A stretch of 59,061 nt of DNA from Staphylococcus sp. GSSP0090 (GCF_013391405.1 NZ_JACBFD010000039.1:1-59061); one strand, 5' to 3'. Positions 1 to 8,739 are shown, counted from the stretch's first letter. The notes: generated by a model not told the origin, from the letters alone. Made by a program: numbers and translations.

Positions 1-7
1 GACTTTG

Positions 8-105
8 TTGGCAGTTTTTTTATGCACGCTTTCCGCGGGCACTGCCTTAGCCTGTAGTCTTCGGCTAGTGCTATTCTCGCAGGAGTCAGCATAAATCACT
101 GCCAA
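8..105. repeat. palindromic intergenic repeat, copy A
   Basis: The outer ends are inverted repeats: TTGGCAGT at 8-15 and ACTGCCAA at 98-105. Inside these lies a structured core (about 23-92) with GCACT..AGCC facing GGCTAGTGC. The same core recurs in opposite orientation near 22061-22134, with shared blocks GCCTrTAGTCT, CTATTC and AGG.GTCAGC. No transposase lies beside it. It resembles, from memory, palindromic blocks found near IS1182-type elements in Firmicutes; that link is inference. Confidence 0.6.
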
Positions 106-454
106 TATAACACCACTCAAACCAATGATTGAATGATTAAAGGCAAGGCAAAAATTGCCTTTTACATTAACAATTGATTCAGGATAACAAACACCCTTTA
201 ATGCATACTTTTTACTTGAAAAAGCAAGAGAACTAGCAACGCTATATATGAGACTTAAAGAAGAATCAGTTATTTTAGAACAAACGATTTTACCATGAAC
301 AAGATGATATATCATTACATAAAAGAACTTTATCTCCAAGACACAGATGTTATCTATCAGCTACCGCAATTTGTTGAGACTATCCGCTATTAAGTAAATG
401 AATCAATGCTGGTCTGAAAGAATACTACTATTTAAAAAAATTGTAAATCAAAAA

Positions 455-491
455 TAGACAAACCCTTCACCTTAATTGAAGGGTTTGTCTA
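455..491. terminator. perfect 15-bp hairpin
   Basis: The arms 455-469 and 477-491 are fully complementary around a 7-base loop. No gene lies to the left within the window, so the transcript it serves may start outside or be the decayed frame before it. Confidence 0.6.
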
Positions 492-504
492 CTTTCTGAC
501 AGAG

Positions 505-545
505 TGAGACAGAAATCCAATTTTCTAATTGAGATTTTTGTCCCA
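505..545. terminator. staphylococcal gagac-agaaatc hairpin, likely terminator of the DedA gene
   Basis: TGAGACAGAAATC (505-517) faces GATTTTTGTCCCA (533-545), and the middle (CAATT/AATTG) also pairs. The gene on the minus strand ends at 573, so this lies just downstream of it. The same hairpin type closes the large element at 24880-25106. Confidence 0.6.
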
Positions 546-572
546 GGCCTTTTTTGTTTGAATTTGTATTTT

Positions 573-1181
573 TTACTGAGCACTATTCTTTTTAAATAAT
601 CTATATATGATGAAAATTACAGCAAGAACTATAATGACATACATAATATATGAATATGTATGGAGGCCATTCATTAATACATCCCAACTGCCGCTTAGCA
701 TTTTTCCGAGATAGATGAGTGCAAAGTTCCATATGGTTGTGCCAATGAGTGACAAGATAGCAAATACAATCACATTCATTCGGTTAATACCAGCGGGAAT
801 GGTAATGAGTACACGTAAGACAGGTATAAAACGGCAAATAAATACTGCGATAGCACCATATTTTTTAAACCAATCATTTGCACGCGCGACGTCTTTACCT
901 TTAAGTTTTATCCATTTGCCATATTTGTCAACAAAGCGGTATAAGCGTGCTTCTGAAACGAGTCTACTAATATAGTAAAGCACAAGTAAACCGACTAACG
1001 ATGCAATTGTAGAGATAGTGAATAACAATGGAATAGATAAATCAGATTTGACTGACATCAATCCAGCAAAAGTTAAAATGATTTCTGAAGGAATAAAAGG
1101 TAATATGTTTTCAAGTAGTATTAATATAGTAATCGCGGCATAGCCCCATGTACTAATAAAATCAGTGAGTATCTGTTCCAT
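573..1181 (-). CDS. DedA family membrane protein
   Basis: A 202-residue integral membrane protein of the DedA/VTT family. The family's members that have been studied move undecaprenyl phosphate or phospholipids across the membrane, or support envelope homeostasis; the role here is not known. The family hallmarks are visible: an E-N-x-L-P-x-x-P-S-E block near residue 24 and the F-x-R-F-x-P-x-x-R ... P-A-G-x-x-x-M block near residues 110-135, with several hydrophobic segments and a basic tail. The frame opens 24 codons further upstream, but the chosen Met matches the usual N-terminus of the family. An AAGGAG lies 14 bases before it, which is long, so the start is not certain. It stands alone, convergent with nothing on its left. 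Confidence 0.85.
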   Translation of the reverse strand: MEQILTDFISTWGYAAITILILLENILPFIPSEIILTFAGLMSVKSDLSIPLLFTISTIASLVGLLVLYYISRLVSEARLYRFVDKYGKWIKLKGKDVARANDWFKKYGAIAVFICRFIPVLRVLITIPAGINRMNVIVFAILSLIGTTIWNFALIYLGKMLSGSWDVLMNGLHTYSYIMYVIIVLAVIFIIYRLFKKNSAQ

Positions 1182-1361
1182 AATTCTGTCATGTGCTCCT
1201 TTTAATATGTAACTTAATTTTAATTTCAAATATACCTTTTTATTATAGTTCAAAAGATAAAAATATGCATTGTTGTGTTGTCGGTCTATAGGATGATTTT
1301 TGTGATAATAAAATAATAAGCATTAGTAAACATTTAAAAAATGAAATTTTGAAAAAAGTCG

Positions 1362-1390
1362 TTGTAAGCGATTTCATATTGTGGTACTAT
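1362..1390 (+). promoter_or_regulatory. promoter with overlapping perfect cre site
   Basis: -35 TTGTAA (1362-1367), 17-bp spacer, -10 TACTAT (1385-1390). The 15-mer TTGTAAGCGATTTCA (1362-1376) matches the catabolite-responsive element consensus WTGNAANCGNWNNCA at every fixed position. A CcpA site on the -35 box implies repression by preferred sugars. Confidence 0.75.
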
Positions 1391-1447
1391 CTATAAACAA
1401 TAGGTCATATGATGACTTTAAAAGTTTGGGAGAAAGTTGGAGAAAAC

Positions 1448-2725
1448 ATGGATCAAAAAAGAACAAATATTAGATGGTACTTTGCCATCGCGTTTTTCAT
1501 TATAGGGGTTATAGCATATATGGACCGCTCTAATATATCTATTATAGCGGGGCCAATGATGGAAGATTTACACTTGAATAAAACGCAATTTGGATTGCTA
1601 GCATCATTCTTCTCTCTAGGGTATGCACTTATGCAAGTACCTTCTGGCTTTTTAGCTGAGAAGTTTGGTTCTAAAAAAATGTTAACGATTGCACTTGTTT
1701 GGTGGAGTGCATTTACAATCTTAACAGGTGTCGTAAAAAATCACGGGATGCTATATGCGGTACGTTTCTTGTTTGGTATAGGTGAAGCGCCAATGTATCC
1801 TTCAAACGCAGTGTTTAATACGAATTGGTTTGCGAAAGGTGAGAAGGGACGTGCATCGAGTGCATTATTAGCGGGCTCTTATTTTGGTCCAGTCATCGCA
1901 CCAGTAGTAACGATTGCAATCGTAAATATGTTTGGTTGGCAAGCTGTTTTCTACATATTTGGTGCGGTAGGTTTTATTATTGCTATATTATGGATGGTTA
2001 TTGCTAAAGACTTGCCAGAACAACATAAAATGGTTAATGAAGCAGAAAAAAGTTATATTATGGAAAATAGAGACATTATTAAAACAGAAAAATCTAATGC
2101 ACCATGGAATATCTTTTTGAAACGCTTTAGTTTTTATGCGATAGCAGCGCAATATTTTGTAGTGCAATTCGTGGTTTCGTTATTCTTAATTTGGTTACCA
2201 ACATACTTAACAGAACAGTATCATGTTAAATTGACAGATCCAGACATGGCTTGGGCAGCCGGTGCACCTTGGATTGCAATGTTCTTATTAATTTTATGTG
2301 GTGGAGCTATTTCAGATAAATTACTACAAAGTGGTAAGTCACGTTTTGTAGCACGTGCATCTATTGCTATAGCAGGCTTTGTCGTGTTTTGTATTTCACT
2401 TTTCATGTCTATACAAACGGATGAATTAGTAACAAATGTAATTTGGTTATCACTTTGTTTAGGTGGTATAGGTATTGCGACAGGTATGAGCTGGGCAGCA
2501 GCAACAGACTTAGGGCGTAATTTCTCAGGTTCTGTATCAGGTTGGATGAATTTATGGGGAAATATTGGCGCGTTACTAAGTCCTTTATTAGCTGGTATGA
2601 TGGTTGATATTGTTGGTTGGACAGTAACATTAGAGCTTGTCATTATTCCAGTTGTTTTTGCAATTATTATGTGGTTCTTTGTAAAACCAGACCAACCACT
2701 TATCGTAGAAAAAGAAGAATTGTAA
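1448..2725 (+). CDS. MFS transporter, ACS (anion:cation symporter) type
   Basis: A 425-residue, 12-helix major facilitator of the ACS family, whose members import hexuronates, glucarate/galactarate and similar acids with protons. Visible are the R-S-N-I-S-I-I-A-G-P-M-M block after the first helix, the G-x-L-A-E-K-F-G-x-K loop 2-3 motif near residue 70, and F-G-I-G-E-A-P-M-Y-P-S-N near residue 107, which is typical of GudP/ExuT-like carriers. An upstream Met codon at 1409 lacks a ribosome site, whereas 1448 follows TTGGAGAAAAC, so I take 1448. Its promoter carries a perfect cre, fitting an alternative carbon source transporter. The substrate is not determinable from sequence; an uronic or aldaric acid is inferred. 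Confidence 0.85.
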   Translation: MDQKRTNIRWYFAIAFFIIGVIAYMDRSNISIIAGPMMEDLHLNKTQFGLLASFFSLGYALMQVPSGFLAEKFGSKKMLTIALVWWSAFTILTGVVKNHGMLYAVRFLFGIGEAPMYPSNAVFNTNWFAKGEKGRASSALLAGSYFGPVIAPVVTIAIVNMFGWQAVFYIFGAVGFIIAILWMVIAKDLPEQHKMVNEAEKSYIMENRDIIKTEKSNAPWNIFLKRFSFYAIAAQYFVVQFVVSLFLIWLPTYLTEQYHVKLTDPDMAWAAGAPWIAMFLLILCGGAISDKLLQSGKSRFVARASIAIAGFVVFCISLFMSIQTDELVTNVIWLSLCLGGIGIATGMSWAAATDLGRNFSGSVSGWMNLWGNIGALLSPLLAGMMVDIVGWTVTLELVIIPVVFAIIMWFFVKPDQPLIVEKEEL

Positions 2726-2786
2726 TGTTTAAGTGTTTAACATTTAGGTAATCATTAAACATCATATATTTAATGGAGGCAATGAG

Positions 2787-3071
2787 ATGATTACGATTAA
2801 TGCGATTATGAAAATAAATTCTGAATATCGTGACAGTTATTTAGCGTTAGTAGGACCTTTAGTTGATGCGGTTAATAATGAGGATGGTTCATTATATTAT
2901 GCACACTTTGAAAAAACAGATGAACCTAATACATTTGCGTTTATTGAACAATATAAAGATGAACAGGCGATAGAAGCACATAATAATTCAGAACATTTTC
3001 AACAATTCTTTAGTGAAGTTAAACAATACCTAGTTGAAGAACCTGAAATTAACGTTTTAACTTCAAAATAG
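2787..3071 (+). CDS. ABM-domain monooxygenase-like protein (YgiN type)
   Basis: A 94-residue protein of the antibiotic-biosynthesis-monooxygenase (ABM) superfamily, a dimeric ferredoxin-like fold. The N-terminal beta strand (ITINAIMKI), the block D-G-S-L-Y-Y-A-H-F-E near residue 35 and F-I-E-Q-Y-K-D near residue 52 with a following H-N-N-S-E-H-F-Q-Q-F are typical. YgiN-like members act as quinol monooxygenases, but many are uncharacterised. It lies 61 bases after the transporter with a TGGAGG ribosome site and before a terminator, so it is probably cotranscribed under the cre-controlled promoter. A role in processing the imported compound is inference. Confidence 0.85.
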   Translation: MITINAIMKINSEYRDSYLALVGPLVDAVNNEDGSLYYAHFEKTDEPNTFAFIEQYKDEQAIEAHNNSEHFQQFFSEVKQYLVEEPEINVLTSK

Positions 3072-3077
3072 TATATG

Positions 3078-3118
3078 AAACCCTGAGCTTGCAAATGAAT
3101 GTGAGTTCAGGGTTTTTT
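3078..3118 (+). terminator. intrinsic terminator of the transporter/monooxygenase operon
   Basis: AAACCCTGA (3078-3086) pairs with TCAGGGTTT (3107-3115), followed by a T run. Confidence 0.8.
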
Positions 3119-3583
3119 GATTAGCAAGATATGAGGGACAAAATGCAGTCATTACGTTATCACTGTATTATCATTACAAGGTATGTAGTTGGTCGTGAAC
3201 TTAATATGAACGTATATTGTATTGAACCAGGCTGTTTAGAAAATGACATGATTTATATAGTAAGCTATTGGTATAAAAAGTAGTGCGTTTCTATTCAATT
3301 ACATAGAGAATCAAAGGTAGGTGAATTTATTTTTAAGTAATCCCTACTAGAAGATTTTGGAAAAAGTGTTAAAATAGTAAAGTGTTGTTACGAATTTATG
3401 CACAGATATTTTAGAATAAAGATATAGATTTATAAATGAAAAAGTAACTCGATTTTTACTTTACTATATGTTTTCTAAAAATACGTTATTCAAAAGTAAC
3501 GTATTTTTATATGTACTTTTATACAGTGCCAATAAATGAAACAAAATACGAAATATAAAAATTAAAGGAGATGTAAGACAACA
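3119..3583. other. long gap before the FUSC gene; weak short frame and a leader hairpin
   Basis: The gap contains a 50-codon frame at 3131-3283 (+) without a convincing ribosome site or recognisable family. At 3477-3508 there is a strong hairpin ending in T, 75 bases before the FUSC start. Otherwise it is AT-rich with no other structure that I can support. Confidence 0.4.
3477..3508 (+). terminator. perfect 12-bp hairpin with T run upstream of the FUSC gene
   Basis: AAAAATACGTTA (3477-3488) and TAACGTATTTTT (3497-3508) are exact inverted repeats around an 8-base loop. It lies far from the preceding operon, which already has its own terminator. It may therefore end a short transcript or act as an attenuator for the next gene. 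Confidence 0.55.
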
Positions 3584-5500
3584 TTGATTAAATATTTAAA
3601 GTCATTAATACGTTTTAATTCGATGAAAATCGATGTTGCTAAAGGTATAAGACAATGTATTCTCATGCTTATTCCGTTACTTATTGGCTATATGACAGGT
3701 CACTTTTCTACGGGATTACTTATTTCAACAGGGACACTAGCGCATATTTATGTATTTGGTGGTCCTACGAGATCTAAGCTGCGCATTGTTTTATTTTCTT
3801 CGTTAGGCTTATCTATTGCGATGATATTAGGGACACTCACTGTCAATCAACCACTGATATTTGGCGTGTTACTGCTACTAGTCACGATTATTCCGTATTA
3901 TATCTTTAGTTCATTGAACATTCCGGGACCATCCTCAACGTTCTTTATCGTAGCGTTCAGTCTACCAATTAACTTACCTGTAGCTCCAGAAGAAGCTTTA
4001 ACAAGAGGTCTAGCAATGTTTGTAGGTGGGTTATTAGCAACACTGATTGTCATCGTTGTAATCTTACTATCTAAAGAATCTACAGAGATTAAAGCAATTA
4101 AAAATGATTATAATATTATTAAACAGTTGGTCTACAACTTTGATGACCCCGAAGCATTTGCTAAGGCATCGCAATTTGCGGTAACAGCTTTCAGAAATTC
4201 AGATCATCAGTTAATTACTTCGAGTACATCAAAATCAAAAACATTACCTGAGTTTCAACGCTTATTACTATTGCATAACACAGCTCAAGGTATTCATTCT
4301 GAATTATTGGAGTTAAATGAACGGAATGTACGTCCATTACCAGCTGAGATAAAGGAAATGACTGATTTTATCATTAAACGCGTTTATTCACATGGTAAAT
4401 CAACACAACAGTGGACGAAGAAAGTAGATTTCGATAAGCAATATCAAAGTTTAGTAGATAGTATTATAAAAGTAGATGCAATTATGAATGCAAATCATGA
4501 CAGTGTTGAGCATGAGGTAGATATTCGTGTGCCTATCTATGGTCATCGAATGTTGAAAAACTTAACGTTAGATTCTTTTATATTTAGAAATACGATACGT
4601 TATACAGTTATTATGGCAATTTCTATTTTTATTGCTTTAATGTTTGATTTTGAAAAAGCTTACTGGATACCTTTAAGTACCCATACCATTTTATTAGGAT
4701 CTACGACACTACACAGCTTTGAAAGGGCAGGCTCAAGAGGTATTGGCACCATCATTGGAGTGTTGATATTATCACTCATATTACTAACCACACCGCCTGT
4801 ACCAGTAGCCATTATTTTACTGGCATTAGCTGCAGGTGTGACCGAAATGTTTGTAGGTGCAAATTATTCGTTTGCAGTCATATTTATCACGATACAAGTT
4901 ATCTTGTTAAATGGTTTAGCTTCAAATCATTTAACCATTCTCATAGCCTTACCAAGGGTCATTGATGTGATTGTGGGAATCATCATTGCAGTGATTTGCT
5001 TGCTAGTAATTGGTAGAAAGACAGCTTCGTCTATGTTGCCAGATACATTAGCTGCAGTGGCTAGAGATGAATCTGTATTATTTCACTATTTATTCTCTAG
5101 TAACAAATATGCGTCAAGAGAACAGGATAAAAAAGAAATGTTAAAACTAAGTGTGAAATTAAATAATATGACGCAAGTTTATAACAGTGCAAACGGTGAA
5201 TTATTTAGTAATAAAATGGTTATACAGTATTATTATCCTAGTATTTACGCATTAGAAGAAATTAGTTTTATGTTAACTCGAGCTCTAAGTAATGAGAAAA
5301 GATATCACATTGATGATGAAACAATGGGGCAATATCTACTTGTCTTTGAAAATATAGCGAAACATTTTGAAAGAGGAACAAATATTCAAGTTCAAGACAT
5401 ACCCACATTACCTCAATATACGCATATAAAAACGTCATTAATGAGTATACAAAATAATTGTGTTAATGCACGAAAAGAAGTTAAATTATCACTTAATTAA
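3584..5500 (+). CDS. FUSC family membrane protein
   Basis: A 638-residue protein with two repeated membrane blocks (about residues 25-165 and 335-480), each followed by a cytosolic helical region. This is the architecture of the FUSC/aromatic acid exporter (AaeB, YccS) superfamily. The second block has the superfamily-like R-N-T-I-R-Y-T ... F-x-x-A-Y-W-I-P-L-S-T-H segment near residues 330-365. Family members are proposed to export aromatic or other organic acids; no substrate can be read here. The start is a TTG preceded by AAAGGAG at 13 bases, which is somewhat long. A hairpin with a T run lies in its leader. It is monocistronic, ending before a strong bidirectional terminator. Confidence 0.8.
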   Translation: MIKYLKSLIRFNSMKIDVAKGIRQCILMLIPLLIGYMTGHFSTGLLISTGTLAHIYVFGGPTRSKLRIVLFSSLGLSIAMILGTLTVNQPLIFGVLLLLVTIIPYYIFSSLNIPGPSSTFFIVAFSLPINLPVAPEEALTRGLAMFVGGLLATLIVIVVILLSKESTEIKAIKNDYNIIKQLVYNFDDPEAFAKASQFAVTAFRNSDHQLITSSTSKSKTLPEFQRLLLLHNTAQGIHSELLELNERNVRPLPAEIKEMTDFIIKRVYSHGKSTQQWTKKVDFDKQYQSLVDSIIKVDAIMNANHDSVEHEVDIRVPIYGHRMLKNLTLDSFIFRNTIRYTVIMAISIFIALMFDFEKAYWIPLSTHTILLGSTTLHSFERAGSRGIGTIIGVLILSLILLTTPPVPVAIILLALAAGVTEMFVGANYSFAVIFITIQVILLNGLASNHLTILIALPRVIDVIVGIIIAVICLLVIGRKTASSMLPDTLAAVARDESVLFHYLFSSNKYASREQDKKEMLKLSVKLNNMTQVYNSANGELFSNKMVIQYYYPSIYALEEISFMLTRALSNEKRYHIDDETMGQYLLVFENIAKHFERGTNIQVQDIPTLPQYTHIKTSLMSIQNNCVNARKEVKLSLN

Positions 5501-5618
5501 AAAGTGAAATTAAATGTGTATGATATTCTAAGATAAATCGAAAAGGCTGATTTTGAAAAATAGTTAGCACTTGTTTGGCATACTGCGTATTTTAATGAAC
5601 ACTTTCAGCGAACATATC

Positions 5619-5664
5619 AAAAAAGTAGACCAAGACATAAGCAAATGTCTTGGTCTACTTTTTT
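5619..5664. terminator. bidirectional terminator, 20-bp perfect stem
   Basis: The arms 5619-5638 and 5645-5664 are exact complements around a 6-base loop, with A and T tracts at the two ends. It separates the FUSC gene (+) from the paralog pair (-). Confidence 0.9.
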
Positions 5665-5736
5665 AGCTATTCAAGTTATTTTTATATGGTCAGTGTGAGG
5701 TTTGTCTTAGGTCAGACTGACACCCCATTGAAGTTA

Positions 5737-6948
5737 TCAATTATCACTACTTTCTTGTCTAGCTTCTGCTTCACTTTCTTGTTTTTTCTCTTGAATCGCA
5801 TCTTGAGCATTTTGTTCTTTTTTATTTTTGTCTTTTTCTTCTTCATTCATTTTTTGATACCGTTGTCTTTGACGATAACCGTAGGTACTTTCCAATATCT
5901 GAGACTCATTATTGAGTCCAGCACCAATTGCACCAGCAACAGTAGATATAGATGTTGCAAACCAAGCAAGATTAATATAATGAATCAAGTTAGCTGACCC
6001 TTGTAGCTGAAGTGCTTGACCTAAATATCCAGGAGGCAACACAACGAGTGTCGCTAATAGGAATAGACAAAATAATATGACATAATAAAAAGCAATGGAA
6101 ACAGTTAACGTTAAAGTCGTAGTTAAATTGTATAACATTGTAATTCGTTTATTATTACTCTCATCAGTAGATTCCCATAAATCATGTGCAACAATAATCC
6201 ATAACATCATACCTAAAATAGCAACCAACATAATTAATAGCATACGCCATCCAGAATAAACAAAACTTAAATTCCACATGGTTGTAAAGACGATACCAAA
6301 TGCACCCGTTGTAAAGGCAATAGCGACTACATTACTAAGGCTTTTAAGCATATTAAACGGATTGTTAGCAAAAGTCATACCACTAATCAAACGTATGGCT
6401 CCTTTTGTATTTGATGATACATAATATAGCGTATGGTGAGAGTCAGTATCTTCAAAGTACTCAGTATGTGTTTCTAAAGTTGAAAAAGGAAACTGTGAAT
6501 TTAATTGTTGTTCGCTATTGTGATAAGTAGAGGTCGTGTTTGAATCTAGAGTGCTATCTATTGCTTTAATAATGCCTGCAATCGAGTTTTTAATTCTTTT
6601 TTTAATTGGACGCCAACCATAAGCGGGTAATGAAATTAAGCTAGCACCATTTTTACTATTAATATCAAATGCAACAACATGTTTATTTGATATTATTGGT
6701 AAATCGGTTAGTCCAATTGTATATTGCCAGTCATGATTATTTTGATAATTAGAAATTTTGGTATATATCTTTTGCACAGTTTCTGCAGAACCAGTAAGCG
6801 GATCAATCTCTGTATCAATTTGCCATTCTACCTCTGGGTTGATAGTGGATGATAACAAAGCGGGTAGCTCTTGCTGCAATTGACGAGCTATTTTTTCAGT
6901 TACGCCAGGCGCAGCTACTAAACCTATCTTGATAATGTTATGACACAT
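5737..6948 (-). CDS. uncharacterised membrane protein, second of a paralogous pair
   Basis: 403 residues. An N-terminal soluble alpha/beta region (about 1-115) contains W-Q-Y-T-I-G-L-T-D-L-P and, further on, S-L-I-S-L-P-A-Y-G. A conserved R-L-I-S-G-M-T-F-A-N-N-P follows near residue 187, then four hydrophobic segments (about 205-345). The C-terminal tail (about 365-403) is very rich in E, K, Q and D and likely coiled or disordered. The upstream neighbour has the same layout and motifs. The two frames overlap by one base (TAATG) with a GGAGG site, so they are translationally coupled. Homologues of this layout occur in Firmicutes and Actinobacteria, sometimes labelled as methylene-tetrahydrofolate dehydrogenase, for which I see no support. 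The function is unknown. Confidence 0.8.
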   Translation of the reverse strand: MCHNIIKIGLVAAPGVTEKIARQLQQELPALLSSTINPEVEWQIDTEIDPLTGSAETVQKIYTKISNYQNNHDWQYTIGLTDLPIISNKHVVAFDINSKNGASLISLPAYGWRPIKKRIKNSIAGIIKAIDSTLDSNTTSTYHNSEQQLNSQFPFSTLETHTEYFEDTDSHHTLYYVSSNTKGAIRLISGMTFANNPFNMLKSLSNVVAIAFTTGAFGIVFTTMWNLSFVYSGWRMLLIMLVAILGMMLWIIVAHDLWESTDESNNKRITMLYNLTTTLTLTVSIAFYYVILFCLFLLATLVVLPPGYLGQALQLQGSANLIHYINLAWFATSISTVAGAIGAGLNNESQILESTYGYRQRQRYQKMNEEEKDKNKKEQNAQDAIQEKKQESEAEARQESSDN

Positions 6949-8111
6949 TATTCTTCCTCCTCTCTGTGCGTTTGTTTCCGACCGGCATAACGGGTTGATT
7001 CTTCATCTCCACTGTAATCGTCATCATTTTCCTGTTCTAATTGTTTGTTTCTATAATATTGTCTGAATGAATAAGTAGCACGTTTAATCTTATCTGCATT
7101 TTCTACAGTAGAACCCATTGCACCTGCTAAGATACCTAAAGAAGTAATAAACCAAATTAAATTAATATAATTAACTACAGTAGGTTGTTTGCTACCAAGT
7201 GAAGTCCAGTTAGAAAATAAATCTGGCGGTACAAATAGCAAAGTACTGATTGTCAATAAGATAAAGAGGGTTATAAAATTAAACAACGTAATCATGGTTA
7301 GTGTGGTCAATGTTGTAAAGTTATAAATATATCTATATAATTTTTGTGTTTTTGGATTTTTAACTTCCCATAAATGATAAGAATAGATGAGCCAGCCTAC
7401 CATGCCAAAAATGGACAAGAGCATCAGTAAAACGAAACGCCAATAATTATAATCTAAGCTGATATCCCAAGGTGTAGAGAAAATTGAAATATAAGTACCT
7501 GTCGCAAAGGAGACAGAGATGATTTTTTTGAAATCAAAAATGGTTGACCATGGCTCATTAGCAAAAGTCATACCAGATATAAGGTGTAACCAACCTAAAA
7601 GGGGAGATGTTGAAATAATACGTATGTGATTTTTATTTTTATCTTCTTCATTTGGAATGACCGTTTTAAATTTAGTTAATTTAAAGTGTCGACGATTAAA
7701 AAGGGTTGTATCTGAACCATTACTATTCATATATTGAATGACAGATGAAATGAAGTGACGCAGTTTTTGTTTTAAATTTATGGCACCTAATGCTGGTAAT
7801 GAAATCAAAGCAATCTGATTTGCTATGTCTATGTCACATACTACCGTTTTATTGTTAGAGAGATTAGGTAAATCTGTAATGCAAATTGCATAATCCCATT
7901 CTTTTTGTTTTTTCATATTTGTAGCGATATCCATTGCTTTATCCATATGTTCAGCAGTACCTACAATTGAGGCAATGTGTTTTTCAAAGTGCCATTCATC
8001 ATTTTTACCTGTATGATGACGTATTTCTTTTGGTAAATCATCATATATTTTATTTATCATTTTATGCGGCATATCGGGTGAAGGGATTAAACCAACGGTG
8101 ATATTAGCCAT
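6948..8111 (-). CDS. uncharacterised membrane protein, first of a paralogous pair
   Basis: 387 residues from the Met in M-A-N-I-T-V-G-L-I-P. Upstream in-frame codons exist to 8186 but have no ribosome site, whereas this Met follows GGTGGTG. The layout is the same as its partner: a soluble N-terminal region with W-D-Y-A-I-C-I-T-D-L-P and L-I-S-L-P-A-L-G, then L-I-S-G-M-T-F-A-N-E-P-W near residue 190, four hydrophobic segments, and a charged acidic/basic C-terminus (about 355-387). The stop overlaps the partner's start. The duplicated, coupled arrangement suggests a heteromeric membrane complex in which a small-molecule or nucleotide-binding fold faces the cytosol; this is inference. No enzyme motif that I recognise is present. 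Confidence 0.78.
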   Translation of the reverse strand: MANITVGLIPSPDMPHKMINKIYDDLPKEIRHHTGKNDEWHFEKHIASIVGTAEHMDKAMDIATNMKKQKEWDYAICITDLPNLSNNKTVVCDIDIANQIALISLPALGAINLKQKLRHFISSVIQYMNSNGSDTTLFNRRHFKLTKFKTVIPNEEDKNKNHIRIISTSPLLGWLHLISGMTFANEPWSTIFDFKKIISVSFATGTYISIFSTPWDISLDYNYWRFVLLMLLSIFGMVGWLIYSYHLWEVKNPKTQKLYRYIYNFTTLTTLTMITLFNFITLFILLTISTLLFVPPDLFSNWTSLGSKQPTVVNYINLIWFITSLGILAGAMGSTVENADKIKRATYSFRQYYRNKQLEQENDDDYSGDEESTRYAGRKQTHREEEE

Positions 8112-8291
8112 AAACAACACCACCAATCTATGTAAGTAATCAAAGTTATATGTTTTATAATTCCCTTTATGGACACCATTAATCATATGTTAATTTATAA
8201 AAGTGGCATTCATTAAGCATCAGTGCGCGTTTACTATTTTATGTGGGTGGTAAAGAATAGTAATTAGAAAAACAGATTGGAAGTGTGCATA

Positions 8292-8705
8292 ATGCCTTGG
8301 ACAATGGAAGATTACCCTCAAAGTTGGAAAAATATGGATAAACTTGAACGTAAAAAAGCGATAGATATTGGTAATGCCATGTTAAAAGATGGTTATGAAG
8401 AAAGTAATGTGATACCAATCGCTACAAAACAAGCAGAATCTTGGTATCAAGATGCTTCTGAAAAAGAGTTGGAAACTTTAAAAAACAAGAAAATTACAAA
8501 ACATGAAAAAGATAATTCAGCACACCCTGAGTTAAATAATAAAGATGTACATGTTTATTATGAAGATGATGAATGGAAGATTAAATCAGATGGCGCTAAA
8601 CAGGCATCCGATAGTTTTGATAAAAAAGAAGATGCAATGAAACGTGCACGAAATATCGCTGATAATCGTAAAACAGAAATTATCGAGCATAAAAAAGATG
8701 AATAA
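8292..8705 (+). CDS. DUF2188 domain protein
   Basis: 137 residues. The N-terminal half (M-P-W-T-M-E-D-Y-P-Q-S-W-K-N-M-D-K and following) resembles the short ChaB-like/YdhR-like helical region seen in Gram-positive stress proteins. The C-terminal half (about 82-137), with V-H-V-Y-Y-E-D-D-E-W-K-I-K, G-A-K-Q-A-S and D-K-K-E-D-A-M-K-R-A-R, fits DUF2188. The start was chosen at the Met after GGAAGTG rather than five codons earlier. It is hydrophilic, cytosolic and lysine/glutamate rich. The role is unknown; a general-stress association is only inference. It is divergent from the membrane paralog pair and ends at its own terminator. Confidence 0.8.
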   Translation: MPWTMEDYPQSWKNMDKLERKKAIDIGNAMLKDGYEESNVIPIATKQAESWYQDASEKELETLKNKKITKHEKDNSAHPELNNKDVHVYYEDDEWKIKSDGAKQASDSFDKKEDAMKRARNIADNRKTEIIEHKKDE

Positions 8706-8739
8706 AAAAAGCCTATTAGTATAACTGAACAAATGATCG

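Larger units (their letters stand above)
1..572. other. gene-free region with repeat, decayed reading frame and two hairpins
   Basis: No intact gene is visible. The left part is a palindromic repeat (8-105). Around 200-393 there are stretches that read like protein in two frames: one ends with a stop at about 296, the other is a 32-codon frame at 295-393 starting MNKMIYHYIKEL. This could be a decayed gene, but I cannot assign a family. The right part holds two stable hairpins (455-491 and 505-545). Confidence 0.5.

Noticed and set aside
3131..3283. 50-codon frame in the gap before the FUSC gene
   Set aside because: No ribosome site, no recognisable motif and atypical composition; kept only as a note in the region entry.
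5737..8111. Methylene-tetrahydrofolate dehydrogenase annotation for the membrane paralogs
   Set aside because: No FolD motifs, wrong size, and four membrane helices; the label seems to be inherited.
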